Shown here in pieces: positions 1-11,372 of a stretch of DNA of 64,000 bases. A program made the translations under genes and the position numbers. The notes beneath the pieces are model-generated. The model had not been told where the DNA came from. It ran no database searches and saw nothing but the letters and a program-made list of their open reading frames with translations. How positions within the stretch are numbered: position 1 is the stretch's first letter; each line of letters opens with the position of its first letter. Source of the DNA: Aedes albopictus (taxonomy: Eukaryota; Arthropoda; Insecta; Diptera; Culicidae); assembly GCF_035046485.1 (NCBI RefSeq), contig NC_085136.1:296833080-296897079 (forward strand), in the 5' to 3' direction.

Positions 1-257
1 GATACAGCAACGTGTTTTTTCACGCCTAACCGATATTCCTTTTTTAAATGTTAGGCCAGATTTAGTTACATAATTAACTGTAGAAGAAAAACTGTTCTAA
101 TATCTTTAACCCTATTATGAAATTGGGGTCATTATAACCCAGATAGACAAGCTAAACGAACACTAGGCCAGCGACACTCAGAAAAATGTCTTCTAAGTCA
201 ATAATAAATGATTTGTTCCACCTCTAAAAGAAACTGAATGGAAAAACATTAGACTTA

Positions 258-415
258 GGGCCGGTTCATAAACTACGTCAATTCTTAAGAGGGAGGAGGG
301 TTCTGGCCAAAGTCTACGGTTTATACAAATTTCGAAATCTTTGTATTAACAAAAGTCTACGAGGGGTAAGGGGGCTGAGATTTGGATATCTAATGAGTCT
401 ACGTAGTTTACGGCC
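258..415. mobile_element. MITE, PIF/Harbinger-like, 158 bp
   Basis: The left end GGGCCGGTTCATAAACTACG and the inverse of the right end (GGCCGTAAACTACGTAGAC) form imperfect terminal inverted repeats. The element is flanked by TTA on both sides (255-257 and 416-418), a 3-bp TWA duplication typical of PIF/Harbinger elements. There is no coding capacity. It lies in an Osiris intron. Confidence 0.75.
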
Positions 416-505
416 TTAACGATATCTGAGTAAGATCCACTCAATGATTAACTTTTTCTGGGTGTAGTATCCCAGGAGGAATGATACAGATGACATGAAC
501 AATAT

Positions 506-664
506 GGGGCTGTCCATAAACCACGTGGTCATTTTTTGGGACTTCTCAAACCCCCCCCCCCCCGCGTGGTCATTAGTCCATACAAAACATTTTTTTCGTC
601 CTTACAAAATGGTCATTGGCCGACCCCCCCCCCCCTCATGACCACGTGGTTTATGGACAGCCCC
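506..664. mobile_element. MITE with GGGGCTGTCCATAAACCACG ends, 159 bp
   Basis: The terminal inverted repeats are essentially perfect: GGGGCTGTCCATAAACCACG at the left and its reverse complement at the right, extending through CACGTGGTCA. Flanking TAT triplets (503-505 and 665-667) suggest a 3-bp duplication. The interior carries two poly-C runs and no coding sequence. Size and end sequence resemble the 258-415 element, so they may be related families. Confidence 0.8.
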
Positions 665-724
665 TATGCTTATCTAAAAGCAGTAATTTAAACAACAATC
701 AATTGGATGACATCCCATGCTCAC

Positions 725-1143
725 CTTGTTTGCGTCAGCTCGACGCTATCGCCCAGCGCAATGCTAGACTTTTTCAGTATCCGGTTCATGTAGTTCACCA
801 GTTTCAGCATCACACAGGAGCTGTTATCCTTTTGTGTACACTTGACTCCCAAATGTTTCACAAAGGACTCCTCCAGGGTGGATTTGCTGGCTGCATTCGG
901 CGTCTGTAGCACCGGTAACATGTAACGACAATAAAGAACACACGATTAATTTTAGGGAGCACTATTCGGATTCCGCAGATGATACAATTGTAGTTCATAG
1001 CTCTTCCATCTTTAAGTAGAATATCAAAATACAATGTCATTTCTTCCTACCGCATGGTTGATGGGACTCCCGTTATCCACAGCGGGATTCGCACATGTTG
1101 CTGCCACTAGCACGCAAAGCAGGAGAAATCGTATCACTTTCAT
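725..1143 (-). CDS. Osiris-family protein (DUF1676), 5' exons only, partial
   Basis: Two minus-strand exons join in frame. Exon 1 (1143-1051, 31 codons) starts with a signal peptide, MKVIRFLLLCVLVAATCA, and ends before a GTAGGA donor. Exon 2 (903-725, 179 bp) follows the acceptor GTGCTACAG and ends before GTGAGC. The joined peptide has Cys53 and Cys61 (a Cys-x7-Cys pair), then a helical stretch with VMLKLVNYMNRIL and IALGDSVELTQ. This resembles the N-terminal two-Cys part of Osiris (DUF1676) proteins, an insect family of secretory or endomembrane proteins linked to cuticle formation. The spacing of the Cys pair matches the second Osiris gene in this window. The 3' exons, including the expected hydrophobic segment, lie outside the window, so the individual Osiris number cannot be assigned. 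Family assignment is from memory of the pattern, not from a search. Confidence 0.75.
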
Positions 1144-1304
1144 TTTCGATTGCACTTCAATCACGTCACCATTAATCCAGTTCCACACTTAGAATTACGG
1201 TTATGTTTTGGGCTTGCAGATAAATGCACTCGTTTCAGTCTATTCCCCAGAACTGTTCACTACTTGCGCGAATGTCCCGCGTGGCACATGCTGATCTTGA
1301 ACTT

Positions 1305-1348
1305 ACTGACGCAAAACTGTGTCCTCCCGTCGAGATGTCGTATTTATA
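1305..1348 (-). promoter_or_regulatory. Core promoter of the partial Osiris gene
   Basis: On the minus strand TATAAATA occupies 1348-1341. An arthropod-type initiator, ACAGTT, has its A at 1318, exactly 30 bases downstream; a second initiator-like GTCAGT lies at 1310-1305. The start codon is at 1143, which would give a 5' UTR of about 175 bases. Spacing and order fit a TATA/Inr promoter. Confidence 0.6.
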
Positions 1349-2089
1349 AGAAGGCCTGTACCATCTCGTGACACTCTCGCCTTCTTTCGGAGCAGAAACT
1401 CCACCTGAAAACGGCGACAGAGCGTCGCTGCTAAAACACGGCGCTCAAAACGCATCCACCACGCCAACATATGTTCCATGTACTTGTGTAGTACTTAACG
1501 TGACGATCTTGTTCGTCGGTTGTCTCACTTCGGACATCAGCGCGTGGAGAAGATGCAAGCCTGCAACCCTACCGGTTTTAATGTTTTGCAAGAAATTGCG
1601 CCAATAAACTTTCCTCTCTTTCTCCGTGCGGCCAACAACGGACGAACAAGTTCGCTTGTGAAGATTCAATGCAACAGACCATCCAGCAGCAGCCTTAGCA
1701 TAAATGACAGGAACCTGCTTTTCTGGATGGGCAGCATCAGCAGAAGCATAGTGCTCACGACCGGCACGGTCGAAAAACAGTACATCGCGCGAGGAGAAAA
1801 TCTTCAACCATTTCTTCGCCATCAGGCTGACCGAAACTGCGGTTGACCAACTCTATCTACAACCACTAACCGCCGTCGCGTTGCACCATTTGTGGTTTGT
1901 TGATATAGTAGGTGGTTCGATGCGGGTACAAGTTACGAGAGAATTTACTACTTCTGAGAATCAATGGGAAAGTTTGGATGGGTCATTGTTCGTTTTGGTT
2001 ATTTATGGAAATTATTACGTTTTGGAATTCCGATGAGATGTGAATTGTGCATATGGGGCCATTGTTTAAATATTGTCGATTGCCACACA
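1349..2089. other. Upstream region of the partial Osiris gene, no gene recognised
   Basis: This stretch is GC-richer and less repetitive than its surroundings. Open frames on both strands (for example minus 1822-1445) have no recognisable domain and overlap one another. It is best read as 5' flanking, possibly regulatory, DNA of the Osiris gene. Confidence 0.4.
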
Positions 2090-2170
2090 ACAATGGGCGT
2101 AGGCAGAGGGGGGCAGGGGGTGCGTGCCCCCCCCCCTGGCCATCAGATATTTTTTTTCTTGAGCCAACTC
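2090..2170. mobile_element. Possible decayed hAT-type terminus
   Basis: AATGGGCGTAGGCAGAGG followed by G-rich and C-rich tracts resembles the CAGTGGCGTAGC end of the hAT-type element at 44111. It stands just upstream of the 2.56-6.64 kb minisatellite block. No matching right end was found. The intervening 2171-2559 is AT-rich with no visible feature. Confidence 0.3.
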
Positions 2171-2559
2171 AAACATTATCAATAATTCAGAGTTCAAAAA
2201 ATAATATATTTCAAGAAATAAACTATTCTAATAATTAAGGTTTTTATTCATAATTATCAAACATTTTTTAAACGATAATCACTAGAAATTTCTCCAAGAA
2301 AACCACTTCAATCTTATCATAGAATTTTATCAAATAACAAGCTTGGTTGAATGGCTAACTTGTGTGATGTTAATTAGTGAAATACAAAAACAACATGCCA
2401 AATTTTCCAGATATGCCGGGACCGGTTCCGGTAAGGAAAAGAAGGACTGTGTAGAACCCTATGCTGCTATAGAATGTAGTAGCATATAGTTCACGAATTT
2501 TCACTAGTATTCAATTCAAACAAACGTCATGCTAAGAGCAAAATAGCTGAGATTTCTTT

Positions 2560-5500
2560 CAAGGACACCTTCGGAAATTCCTCCAGGTGTTTCTTCAGGA
2601 ACTTCTCCAGGGATTTCCAATGTCAACAGAAATCCTTTAGGCATTCTGCAAGTGTTCCTTCAGAGATTTCTACAGGGATTTCCTCATATATATTGCTTCA
2701 ACAATTCCACTAGAGATCGCTCCAATAATTCAATCTGGAATAATTCAAATTATTTCAGAAGGAATGTCTTCCAGAAACCCTTTGAGAAAGTTTTACCGGA
2801 GTTTATCTGAAAATTAATCCAGGAATTCCTTAAAACATTGTACAAAACATTCCTTTGGGAGTCCACCCAAAGGTCACAACAATTATCCATTCAGAATTTG
2901 TTGCAGACATGGATTACCTACCAATTTTTTTTTTTCTACAGAAATTCTTCCAGGAATTTGTTAAGAAAGCTTTCCTGGCATTTTCTAAGGAAGGTTTTCC
3001 TTCAAGAATTCCTCCGGGGATTAACCCGGGAATTTCTTCAGTGTTTGTTTCAGTAACAACTCCAGGGATAATTTTGAAAGCACCTCTAAGGATTCTCCCA
3101 GGAACTCTTTTTTGAATTCCTTCATGAATTCCTCTAGGAACTCTTTCAAGAACTCCTCCAGGAATCAATCCAGTACTTCCTCCAGGGATTTCCTTAGGAA
3201 TTCCTCTTGGTATTGCTTATGAGATTCCTTCTGGGATTTCTTCAGCAATTCATCCTAGGATTCCTGCAGGAACTGCTACAGTGATTCCACAAGGAGTTCG
3301 TCCACGAACTCTTCTTAAGATTCCTTCAGGATTTCTCTATGAATTTAATCTGCGATTTTTTCAGGAATTCCTCCTGGGATACCTCCAGGAATTCCTCCTG
3401 GGATACCTCCAGGAATTCCTCAAGGGATTCCTCTACGAAGTTCTTCAAGGATATTCCTCCAGAAATTATTCCAGAGATTTCTCTGGGAATTTCTGCAGAG
3501 ATTCTTCTAAAAATTCCTCCAGGGATTCCTACAGAAATGTCTTTAAAGATTCCTCTAGGAATTCCTACAGGAATTTTTCAAGAGTTTCCTCCAGGAGTTT
3601 CGTTAGAGATTCCTCCGGGAATCCCTACATGCATTCCTCTGGGATATCCTTCATGGATTCCTCTATGAAATCCTCCAGAGATTTCTCCAAGAATTTCTCT
3701 AAAAATTTACTCGGGAATTGCTTCTGTGATCTTTCTGGAACAACTTATTTTAAAAATTTATCCAAAGATTCCCCCAGGATCTCCTCTAAGGATTCCTTCA
3801 GGAACTCTTCCTAGCATTCTTTAAAGAACCCCTCCAGGAATTTATTAGGTACATCCTCCAGGATCTGTTTAAGGATTCCCTAAGGAATTCCACTTGAAAT
3901 TGCTTCCGGGATTCCTTCTAGAGTTTATCAAGAAATTCCTCTTGGGATTTCTTCAGGAACTGCTACAGGGATTCCGCCACGAACTCTTTTAAAGATTCCT
4001 GCAGTATTTATCCAAGAATGGCATCTGCGATTTCTTCAGGAATTATTCCTGGTTTTCGCCTACGAATTGCTTAGATTTTTTTTCAGAGATTCCTCCAGAA
4101 ATTCCGTGATAAATTCCTTTAGAAATTCCTCTAGAAATTTTCCAGGAGTTCCTGTGGTATTTTTTTCAGAAATTCCAACACGCATTCCTTTAGGATATCC
4201 ACCAGGCATCCATTTAAGAACTCCTACAGGAGTTTTTTCACGGATTCCTCCAATAATTTCTCCAGGGTTTCTACTAGAAATTCCTCTAGGAATTCTTACA
4301 AAAATTTACCCAGTAGTTCTTTAAGGGATCCCTACAAGTATTTTTCCAAAGACTCCTAAAACAAATCTTTAATCGATTTCTCCAAATTACTTCAGGAATT
4401 CCTCCAATAATTCCACCAGAAATTCTTCTTGGAATTAATCCAAGAATTCTTCCAGAAATTCTTTCTTGGATTCTTGCAGAGGTTTCTCCCGGAACTCTTT
4501 CAGCGATTCCTACAGAAATGTCAGCGATTCCTCTAAATATTCCTCCAGTTTCCTGTTCAAAGGACTTCCTCCAGTAATTTCCCAGGAGTTCTTTAACGAG
4601 TTTTCCTTGGGTTTGCTTCAGGAATTCTTCCTGGGATTTCTCCAGGAACTCATGCAGGCATTCCTCCAGGATTTCATCCGGGAATCCAGAGTCTCATCGA
4701 GGAGTTTCTCCACAAATTACTCCAGAATTTCTTCAGGGATTCCTTCAGGAATTGCACCAGGAAAAAATCTTGGAATTCCCTCATAAATTCTACCAGCAAT
4801 TCATCCAGGAATTTCCCCAAGTAAATCCTGCAGGGATCATTCAGAAATTATTTTTGGATTTTCTCTAGGAATAGCTTCTGGAATTTTCCCAGGGATTGCT
4901 GCAGTGATTCCTCCAGAACTTTTTCAGGTATTTTTTCAAGGGATTTCTTCACGAATTTTTCCAAGGACTCCTCCAGGGATTCCTTCAGAAATTCCCTAAA
5001 GAATTTCTCCAGGAATTCCTCTAGAGTTTGCCCTAGAAGTTCCTCCTAGAGTTCTTCTAATTTATCCAGTAATTGATTCAAGAATTTCTCTTGAGATTCA
5101 TTCAGAGATTTCTCCAGCAATTTCCACAGAAATACCTCCACAAGGATTCCTTCAGAAACTGCTTCAGAAATTCCTTCAGAGATATTTCCATGAATTTCTC
5201 CAGGGATTTTCCCAGGAATTCCTCAGAAAATCCTTCGAAGATTCTGCCAGTAATTCCGGCAAAGAATCTTCAAGGAAATGCTTTAGGAATTTCTTCAGAA
5301 ATTCTTCAAGAAAGTTCTCCAGGAATATCTTTAGGGTTTTTTTTTCGAGATTCTCCAGAAATTCCTCCAGAGATTCCTTCAGGAATTGCTTCAAGGAGTC
5401 CTCTAGAGATTTCTCCAGAAATTCATCCAGTAATTCTTTCATGAATTTCTCTAGAGATTGCTCAAGGAATTCCTTCAGGAATTCCTCCAGTTATTCTGAC

Positions 5501-6640
5501 AAGAATAGTTCTGGGATTTCTTCCAGGCATTCCACTAAAATTTTATCCAATAGTTTCTCTAGGAACTCCTCCAGGAATTCCTCCAAGAATTACCAAGATT
5601 TTTTTCAGAAATTACTCTTGGACATCCTTCAGAAACCATGGGGATTTGTTCAGAAAATATTCAGGAATTTTTCAGAGATTTCTCCAAGCATTCCTTAAGG
5701 AATTCCTCCAAATTTTTCTCTAGGAATTGCTTAAGGGATTCCTCCAGAGATTTTTCCACAAATTTCGTTAGAGATTTTCAAAGAGATTCCTCCAAAAAAT
5801 CCTCCAGAAATTCTTACAGGGATTCCTCCAAGAAATCCTCCTGGAACTTCCCAAGTGATTTTTCGGAAATTTGTCCAGCAATTCCTCCCAGATTTCCTCT
5901 GTTTTTTTTTCAGGAATTGCTCCAGTAATTATTCCAGGGATTACTCCAAGAATTGCACCAGGAATTCCTCCAGTGACTACACCAGGAATTTGTTCAGAAG
6001 TCCCTCCAGGCATTCCTCCAGAATTCTCTCAAGAGATTTTTCCAGGCATTGCTTCAGCAGTTCCTCCAGAAGTTCCTTCAGGAATTTATTTACGAATTCC
6101 TCCAAGGATTCCTTCACAAATTTCTCTAAGAATTCTTCTAGAAATTCCTAAAGAGATTTCTTTAGAAATCGAAAAGTACTGGGAGATAATTTAATCCTCC
6201 TTTGGCATTAGGGCCATTTTTGACTCAAAAATGCAATAGGAAGGTTAAAAAGGATGCATACAGGAACCAGGAAATTATAAAGGAATTCTGTCAAGAATCC
6301 CTCCAGCAATTTCTTCAGAAGTTCAATCAGGGATTCCTTTACGAATTTTTATAATAAGTGAGACAATAAGTCCTCCAGGGATTCTTCCAATCAACACACA
6401 TGCCACAAACGAGTCACGGCAGCGCAGGTTTTGGTTGCGTAGAAGTACCTGTGACTTACTTTAAACATATAAGTACTTACATGCTAAAGTGCTTTCAGAC
6501 AGTTTTCCAGAGAATCCTTCAGGAATTCACCCATGTGGGACTCTTTTAGAATTCTCTCAGGGATTCCACCCGAAATTCCCCTAGAAGTTGCACCAGGAAT
6601 TCTTCTAAAAATTCTTTCTTAAGTTCATCCACACATTTTT
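2560..6640 (-). repeat. Decayed 12-bp minisatellite block, TTCCTCCAGG orientation
   Basis: Successive 12-mers such as GATTCCTCCAGG, AATTCCTACAGG and AATTCCTCTAGG run for about 4 kb. This is the reverse complement of the GGAATTCCTGGA units in the array at 20736-26122. Because 12 is divisible by three and the consensus lacks stops in most frames, spurious frames of 80-180 residues (for example 3281-3814) read as four-residue repeats. Divergence is high and the repeat thins out after 6170. A short unrelated segment at about 6385-6450 interrupts it. Confidence 0.8.
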
Positions 6641-6689
6641 TTTTTTTAATTAAAGTAGATACAAATTTCATTTTGACTTTGTGTCCATT

Positions 6690-7020
6690 GTGTCCATTGA
6701 ATGAATCTCAGGTAATCCCGAAGAAATACCGGAATAAATTCCAAAAAAAAATCTTGGGAAGAATCAATAGATGACTCACGGAAAATATCAAAGGGAATCA
6801 GAGAAAAATACAGAAGGAGTCCTTAAAGAAATACCTTAATGAAGCTCGAGAGCAATACATGAAAAAAAAAATACTGGAAGGAATCCTGGGAGAAATCTCT
6901 AAAGGGGAACCTCGAGGGAAATTATTGATAAAATACCAGAAAATATCTCCCAAGAAATCCCGGAAAGAATCAATAACGAAGTTTCGGGAAGAATTAGAAA
7001 CAGAGTTCTAGATTTGAGAA
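6690..7020 (+). repeat. Decayed 12-bp minisatellite, opposite orientation
   Basis: Motifs such as GGAAGAATC, CCGGAATAAATTCC and GGGAGAAATCTC show the same dodecamer theme in the GGAAT orientation, inverted relative to the preceding block. The orientation switch falls near 6650, at a short poly-T. No coding signal is present. Confidence 0.55.
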
Positions 7021-7119
7021 ATCCTTATCAGGATTCTGATCCCATTCAGTTTGGCCAAATCATGATCAAAACTATTCAAAGAAGTTTTTGGCTTTCTAAC
7101 TGCCAATATGATCATCAGA

Positions 7120-7930
7120 TATATTTCCTGATGAGCGTTTCAATGCGTTTTGGGGTATTTCAGGACATTTGTCAGGTGTTTTAAAGGGGCTTCAGAGGCT
7201 CTCAGGTGAATTTCACGGAGGTTTCATGGGAATTTTAGAAGCTTTTCAAAGCGTTTCAAGGCGTTTCAGGATTTTTCAGAGGGGTACAGGCAACTTCAGA
7301 GGCTTTTATGTGAATTTTTACGAAGAAATCATTGCGGTCTAAGAGACGTTTCAAAGCATTTCAGGGCGTTTCAGGAGTTTTGTGGGTGTTTAAGGGGACA
7401 TCGAGGTTCGCAGATAAATTTCACGGATGTTTTCCAAGCTCTAAGGATTCCAGAAGTGTTTCAAACCATTTCACGGTGTTTATTGGAATTTTAATGAGCT
7501 TTAGAGGCTCTCAGGTGAATTTCACAGAGATTTCATGGGATCGAAGAGGCATTTTAAAGCGTCTCCAGACGATTCAATGCGTTTCAAGAGTATTCCGAGG
7601 TATTGGAAGGTGCGTCAGAGGCTCGTAGATACATTTCACGGAGGTTTCATGGGGTTTTCATAGACGTTTCAATGCATTTCAGGATGTTCTGGGCGTACCA
7701 GGAGGTTTTAGAAGACTTTGTAGGTGTTTAGGTGAATTTCACTGAGTTTTCATTGGGGTTTGAACGGAGTTTCAAAGCATTTTATTGCGTTTCAATGCGT
7801 TTCAGGGCATTTCATGTTGGTTCACGGAGGTTTCATGGGAGTTTCTGAGGCGTTTTAAAGTAATTCAACGCGTTTCAGAAGGATTTTAGGTGGATTCAGA
7901 GGCTCTTAGATGAAATGCTCGGTGATTTCA
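7120..7930 (+). repeat. Second short-period repeat family (GGCGTTTCAGG type)
   Basis: The segment is built from recurring phrases such as GGCGTTTCAGG, GGTTTCATGGGAGTTT and AGGCTCTCAGGTGAATTTCACGG, the last recurring about every 300 bp. It differs from the GGAATTCC family but has a similar short-module style. Related phrases recur at about 18975-19275. The reading frame at 7332-7628 is a by-product. Confidence 0.6.
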
Positions 7931-7942
7931 TTCATTCATTCA

Positions 7943-8422
7943 TATTATGTACTCCAATAGATGGCTGATTGCGCTTGTAGATGGTCTGAACTCTAGGGAG
8001 TTCTTGGATACTCATATACAATCATAGAACCCACCACTGGATAGAACATAGGTACCTGAGGCTGTGTGAGTATGAACCTCATTCATTATGCTTTTAGATA
8101 CAACTAATAGCTCTCGTAGATTCGAGGACCCTTACTCAAGGAAGTACTTGCAGACCCTTGAGGAATGATTGAACTCACCACTTGATATACCATAGTTACC
8201 TACGGATGTGTGAGTATGAACCTTGGACATAAAGTTCTTAGAGACAACCAAATGCCGTAGTAGATCTTATGATCTATACTCAATGGAGTTTCTGAAGATC
8301 CTCAAACAGACAATGAACTCACTACTTGACAACACATAGTTGTATGAGGCTGCGGAAGCTTGAATTTCATTCAAAATGCTCCAATGGATCACTGATTACG
8401 CTAGTAGATACATATATGAGAC
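7943..8422 (+). repeat. Tandem repeat with a 144-bp period, about 3.3 copies
   Basis: Landmarks recur every 144 bases: the TATGAACCT-like motif falls at 8071, 8215 and 8359. An upstream ACTCCAATAGATGGCTGATT motif at about 7950 matches GCTCCAATGGATCACTGATT at about 8380. Copies are substantially diverged. No coding potential was recognised. Confidence 0.7.
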
Positions 8423-10000
8423 GGTTGACAAAATCTCTTTACAAGTCAGCAGGTTTTTCACTAGCCGCTGTATATGTGCTTTGCATAAACATCCTGAACG
8501 TTTTTCCATCTTGATTTCTTGGAAAAATTATGATAGGAGTGTGTTGGAACGAATTCAGAAAATCAAAGATTGGAGAGTTTGATCTGATTTTTCTGATATA
8601 GGTAGAGTTACTAAAAGTTATCTCGCTTGAAAGGATGTGGCAAGAAAATGGTTCAATCGAGATCTGGTAGCCCTACCCCACGCATCCCTGTCACTTTCCT
8701 ATCAGCTAAAAATTCCACCAAACAAACAAACAACCACATTGGTACATTGCCCTCTCAGCATCCTACAGCCTTCCCGGGCATCGCCTTGATCAGCCCATCG
8801 AGGCCCCCTCGAGATAGTTCATTACACTCATTCAGGCTCGCGTTTTCTCTCCCTGCCTCGCCATTCAGCGTCATCATCAGCGTCGTCACCGTCGTCATCA
8901 AATGTTGTTGTCGCTGCACGCTGCTGCTACATTTTGCGATTTGGCAAAGAAAAAGCGCGATTTCTCCGTCACTTCCTTTCCGAGCAGCCACCGCGGTTGT
9001 ATATCAACAAACGGACGGACCGGATTCCAAGCAGGGACCGGATCCAACCAGCAACCAACAACGCTCCCACACCCAACAGCCAGCGGTGCAATGTTTTTCA
9101 TTTTAGCCATCAGGGGAAGTGAGGTCCATTAATTTCGCACCCAGATAGCTACTGTTGATGTTGGTGCCTTCGGTCGGTCGTTATCAACAAGCACCCCAAT
9201 GCGTGGCGACGATGGGCAACCATGATGGTAAAAAGTGCCATCATCACTCGCAGCGTTATCGATTTTACTGGTATTTTTCCACTGTAACGGAAGTTGCTAC
9301 GCGATAGGGGAATTTTTTTCACCGTTCAGAATTTGTTTTCTCTACAACATGCAAAAATGAGCAAAATGTTTGTGGCCATTGGAAGGGTAATATAAAAAAA
9401 AAAAAACACAATATAAAGCCGCACGTAGCCTTGCGAGACGATCACAGAACCATGCTAAAGGTGGCGAGAGATCAAATCCCGGTTCGTTCAATGATCCCTT
9501 TGGGTTGGTAATCTATTGATGTGTAAAAATACAAACTTCAAATGCATTTTAAAGAAGTTATCAAGCATCAACATTGTGGAATTTTAGATTAGTTTTATGA
9601 ATGATTCTGAATAGAGCCTAACTAAGTGTCAACAAATATGTTCATTGGACCTCAGAATTATGGTGTCCCACGCCTATATGAAAAACAAAACAAATATGAA
9701 AAAAGCTAAGTCTTACTTCCTGTATCAGCTTTTGGAAAATCATGGACCAGAACGGTTTCGGAAAGCTCAATATATTGATCAAAGTGACTACGATAAAGTG
9801 ATGAACCCTCATGCCTGCTGTTCAACATCACCCTGAAAGGTGTTATGCGATGAGCCGGACTCAATAGACGAGGCACTATTTTCACGAAATCCAACCTATT
9901 TGTCTGTTTTGCGGATGCCATGGATATTATCGCTAGAACATTTGGAACGGCAGCAGAACTGTACACCATGCTCTGCTATGCTTCTGCTCTGATTTTCCTC
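8423..10000. other. Intergenic region, no gene recognised
   Basis: From about 8640 to 9330 the sequence is GC-richer and low in repeats. Overlapping short frames on both strands have no recognisable domain, so this may be unique or regulatory DNA. From 9330 to 10000 it is AT-rich. A tRNA-like phrase near 9470-9500 is too weak to call. Confidence 0.35.
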
Positions 10001-11372
10001 TGCTTCTGCTTCTGCTTCTGCTTCTGCTTCTGCTTCTGCTTCTGCTTCTGCTTCTGCTTCTGCTTCTGCTTCTGCTTCTGCTTCTGCTTCTGCTTCTGCT
10101 TCTGCTTCTGCTTCTGCTTCTGCTTCTGCTTCTGCTTCTGCTTCTGCTTCTGCTTCTGCTTCTGCTTCTGCTTCTGCTTCTGCTTCTGCTTCTGCTTCTG
10201 CTTCTGCTTCTGCTTCTGCTTCTGCTTCTGCTTCTGCTTCTGCTTCTGCTTCTGCTTCTGCTTCTGCTTCTGCTTCTGCTTCTGCTTCTGCTTCTGCTTC
10301 TGCTTCTGCTTCTGCTTCTGCTTCTGCTTCTGCTTCTGCTTCTGCTTCTGCTTCTGCTTCTGCTTCTGCTTCTGCTTCTGCTTCTGCTTCTGCTTCTGCT
10401 TCTGCTTCTGCTTCTGCTTCTGCTTCTGCTTCTGCTTCTGCTTCTGCTTCTGCTTCTGCTTCTGCTTCTGCTTCTGCTTCTGCTTCTGCTTCTGCTTCTG
10501 CTTCTGCTTCTGCTTCTGCTTCTGCTTCTGCTTCTGCTTCTGCTTCTGCTTCTGCTTCTGCTTCTGCTTCTGCTTCTGCTTCTGCTTCTGCTTCTGCTTC
10601 TGCTTCTGCTTCTGCTTCTGCTTCTGCTTCTGCTTCTGCTTCTGCTTCTGCTTCTGCTTCTGCTTCTGCTTCTGCTTCTGCTTCTGCTTCTGCTTCTGCT
10701 TCTGCTTCTGCTTCTGCTTCTGCTTCTGCTTCTGCTTCTGCTTCTGCTTCTGCTTCTGCTTCTGCTTCTGCTTCTGCTTCTGCTTCTGCTTCTGCTTCTG
10801 CTTCTGCTTCTGCTTCTGCTTCTGCTTCTGCTTCTGCTTCTGCTTCTGCTTCTGCTTCTGCTTCTGCTTCTGCTTCTGCTTCTGCTTCTGCTTCTGCTTC
10901 TGCTTCTGCTTCTGCTTCTGCTTCTGCTTCTGCTTCTGCTTCTGCTTCTGCTTCTGCTTCTGCTTCTGCTTCTGCTTCTGCTTCTGCTTCTGCTTCTGCT
11001 TCTGCTTCTGCTTCTGCTTCTGCTTCTGCTTCTGCTTCTGCTTCTGCTTCTGCTTCTGCTTCTGCTTCTGCTTCTGCTTCTGCTTCTGCTTCTGCTTCTG
11101 CTTCTGCTTCTGCTTCTGCTTCTGCTTCTGCTTCTGCTTCTGCTTCTGCTTCTGCTTCTGCTTCTGCTTCTGCTTCTGCTTCTGCTTCTGCTTCTGCTTC
11201 TGCTTCTGCTTCTGCTTCTGCTTCTGCTTCTGCTTCTGCTTCTGCTTCTGCTCTGCTTCTGCTCTGCTTCTGCTCTGCTTCTGCTCTGCTTCTGCTCTGC
11301 TTCTGCTCTGCTTCTGTTCTGCTTCTGTTCTGCTTCTGCTCTGCTTCTGCCCTGCTTCTGCTCTGCTCTGCT
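10001..11372 (+). repeat. Hexanucleotide (TTCTGC)n microsatellite with a degenerate tail
   Basis: A run of the hexamer TTCTGC extends from 10001 to about 11250 (about 208 copies) with no interruption that I can see. It then passes into about ten copies of an 11-base variant (TTCTGCTCTGC, period 11) up to about 11372. All six frames are free of stops, so the 528-residue Cys-Phe frame and the 479-residue Gln-Lys frame on opposite strands are artefacts. Copy number in an assembly may not equal that in the genome. Confidence 0.95.

Larger units (their letters stand above)
1..724 (-). other. Intron 2 (5' part) of the partial Osiris-family gene, with two MITEs
   Basis: The splice donor GTGAGC begins at 724 on the minus strand and no credible further exon of the gene is visible down to position 1. 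The intron therefore runs out of the window and the rest of the coding region lies outside it. The interval is AT-rich apart from two short inverted-repeat elements listed separately. No other gene is seen in it. Confidence 0.6.

Noticed and set aside
1445..1822. A 125-residue minus-strand gene upstream of the Osiris gene
   Set aside because: No recognised domain, and overlapping open frames on the other strand; the GC-richer composition alone can explain the open frame.
3281..3814. A 177-residue Ser/Arg/Asn-rich protein
   Set aside because: It is a frame through decayed 12-bp minisatellite with four-residue periodicity; neighbouring frames show the same pattern.
8627..9132. Overlapping frames of 60-159 residues on both strands
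   Set aside because: No domain recognised and all compete for the same DNA; GC-rich composition explains them.
9441..9500. A tRNA-like or SINE head
   Set aside because: AGATCAAATCCCGG is only a weak B-box match and no A box or body was found.
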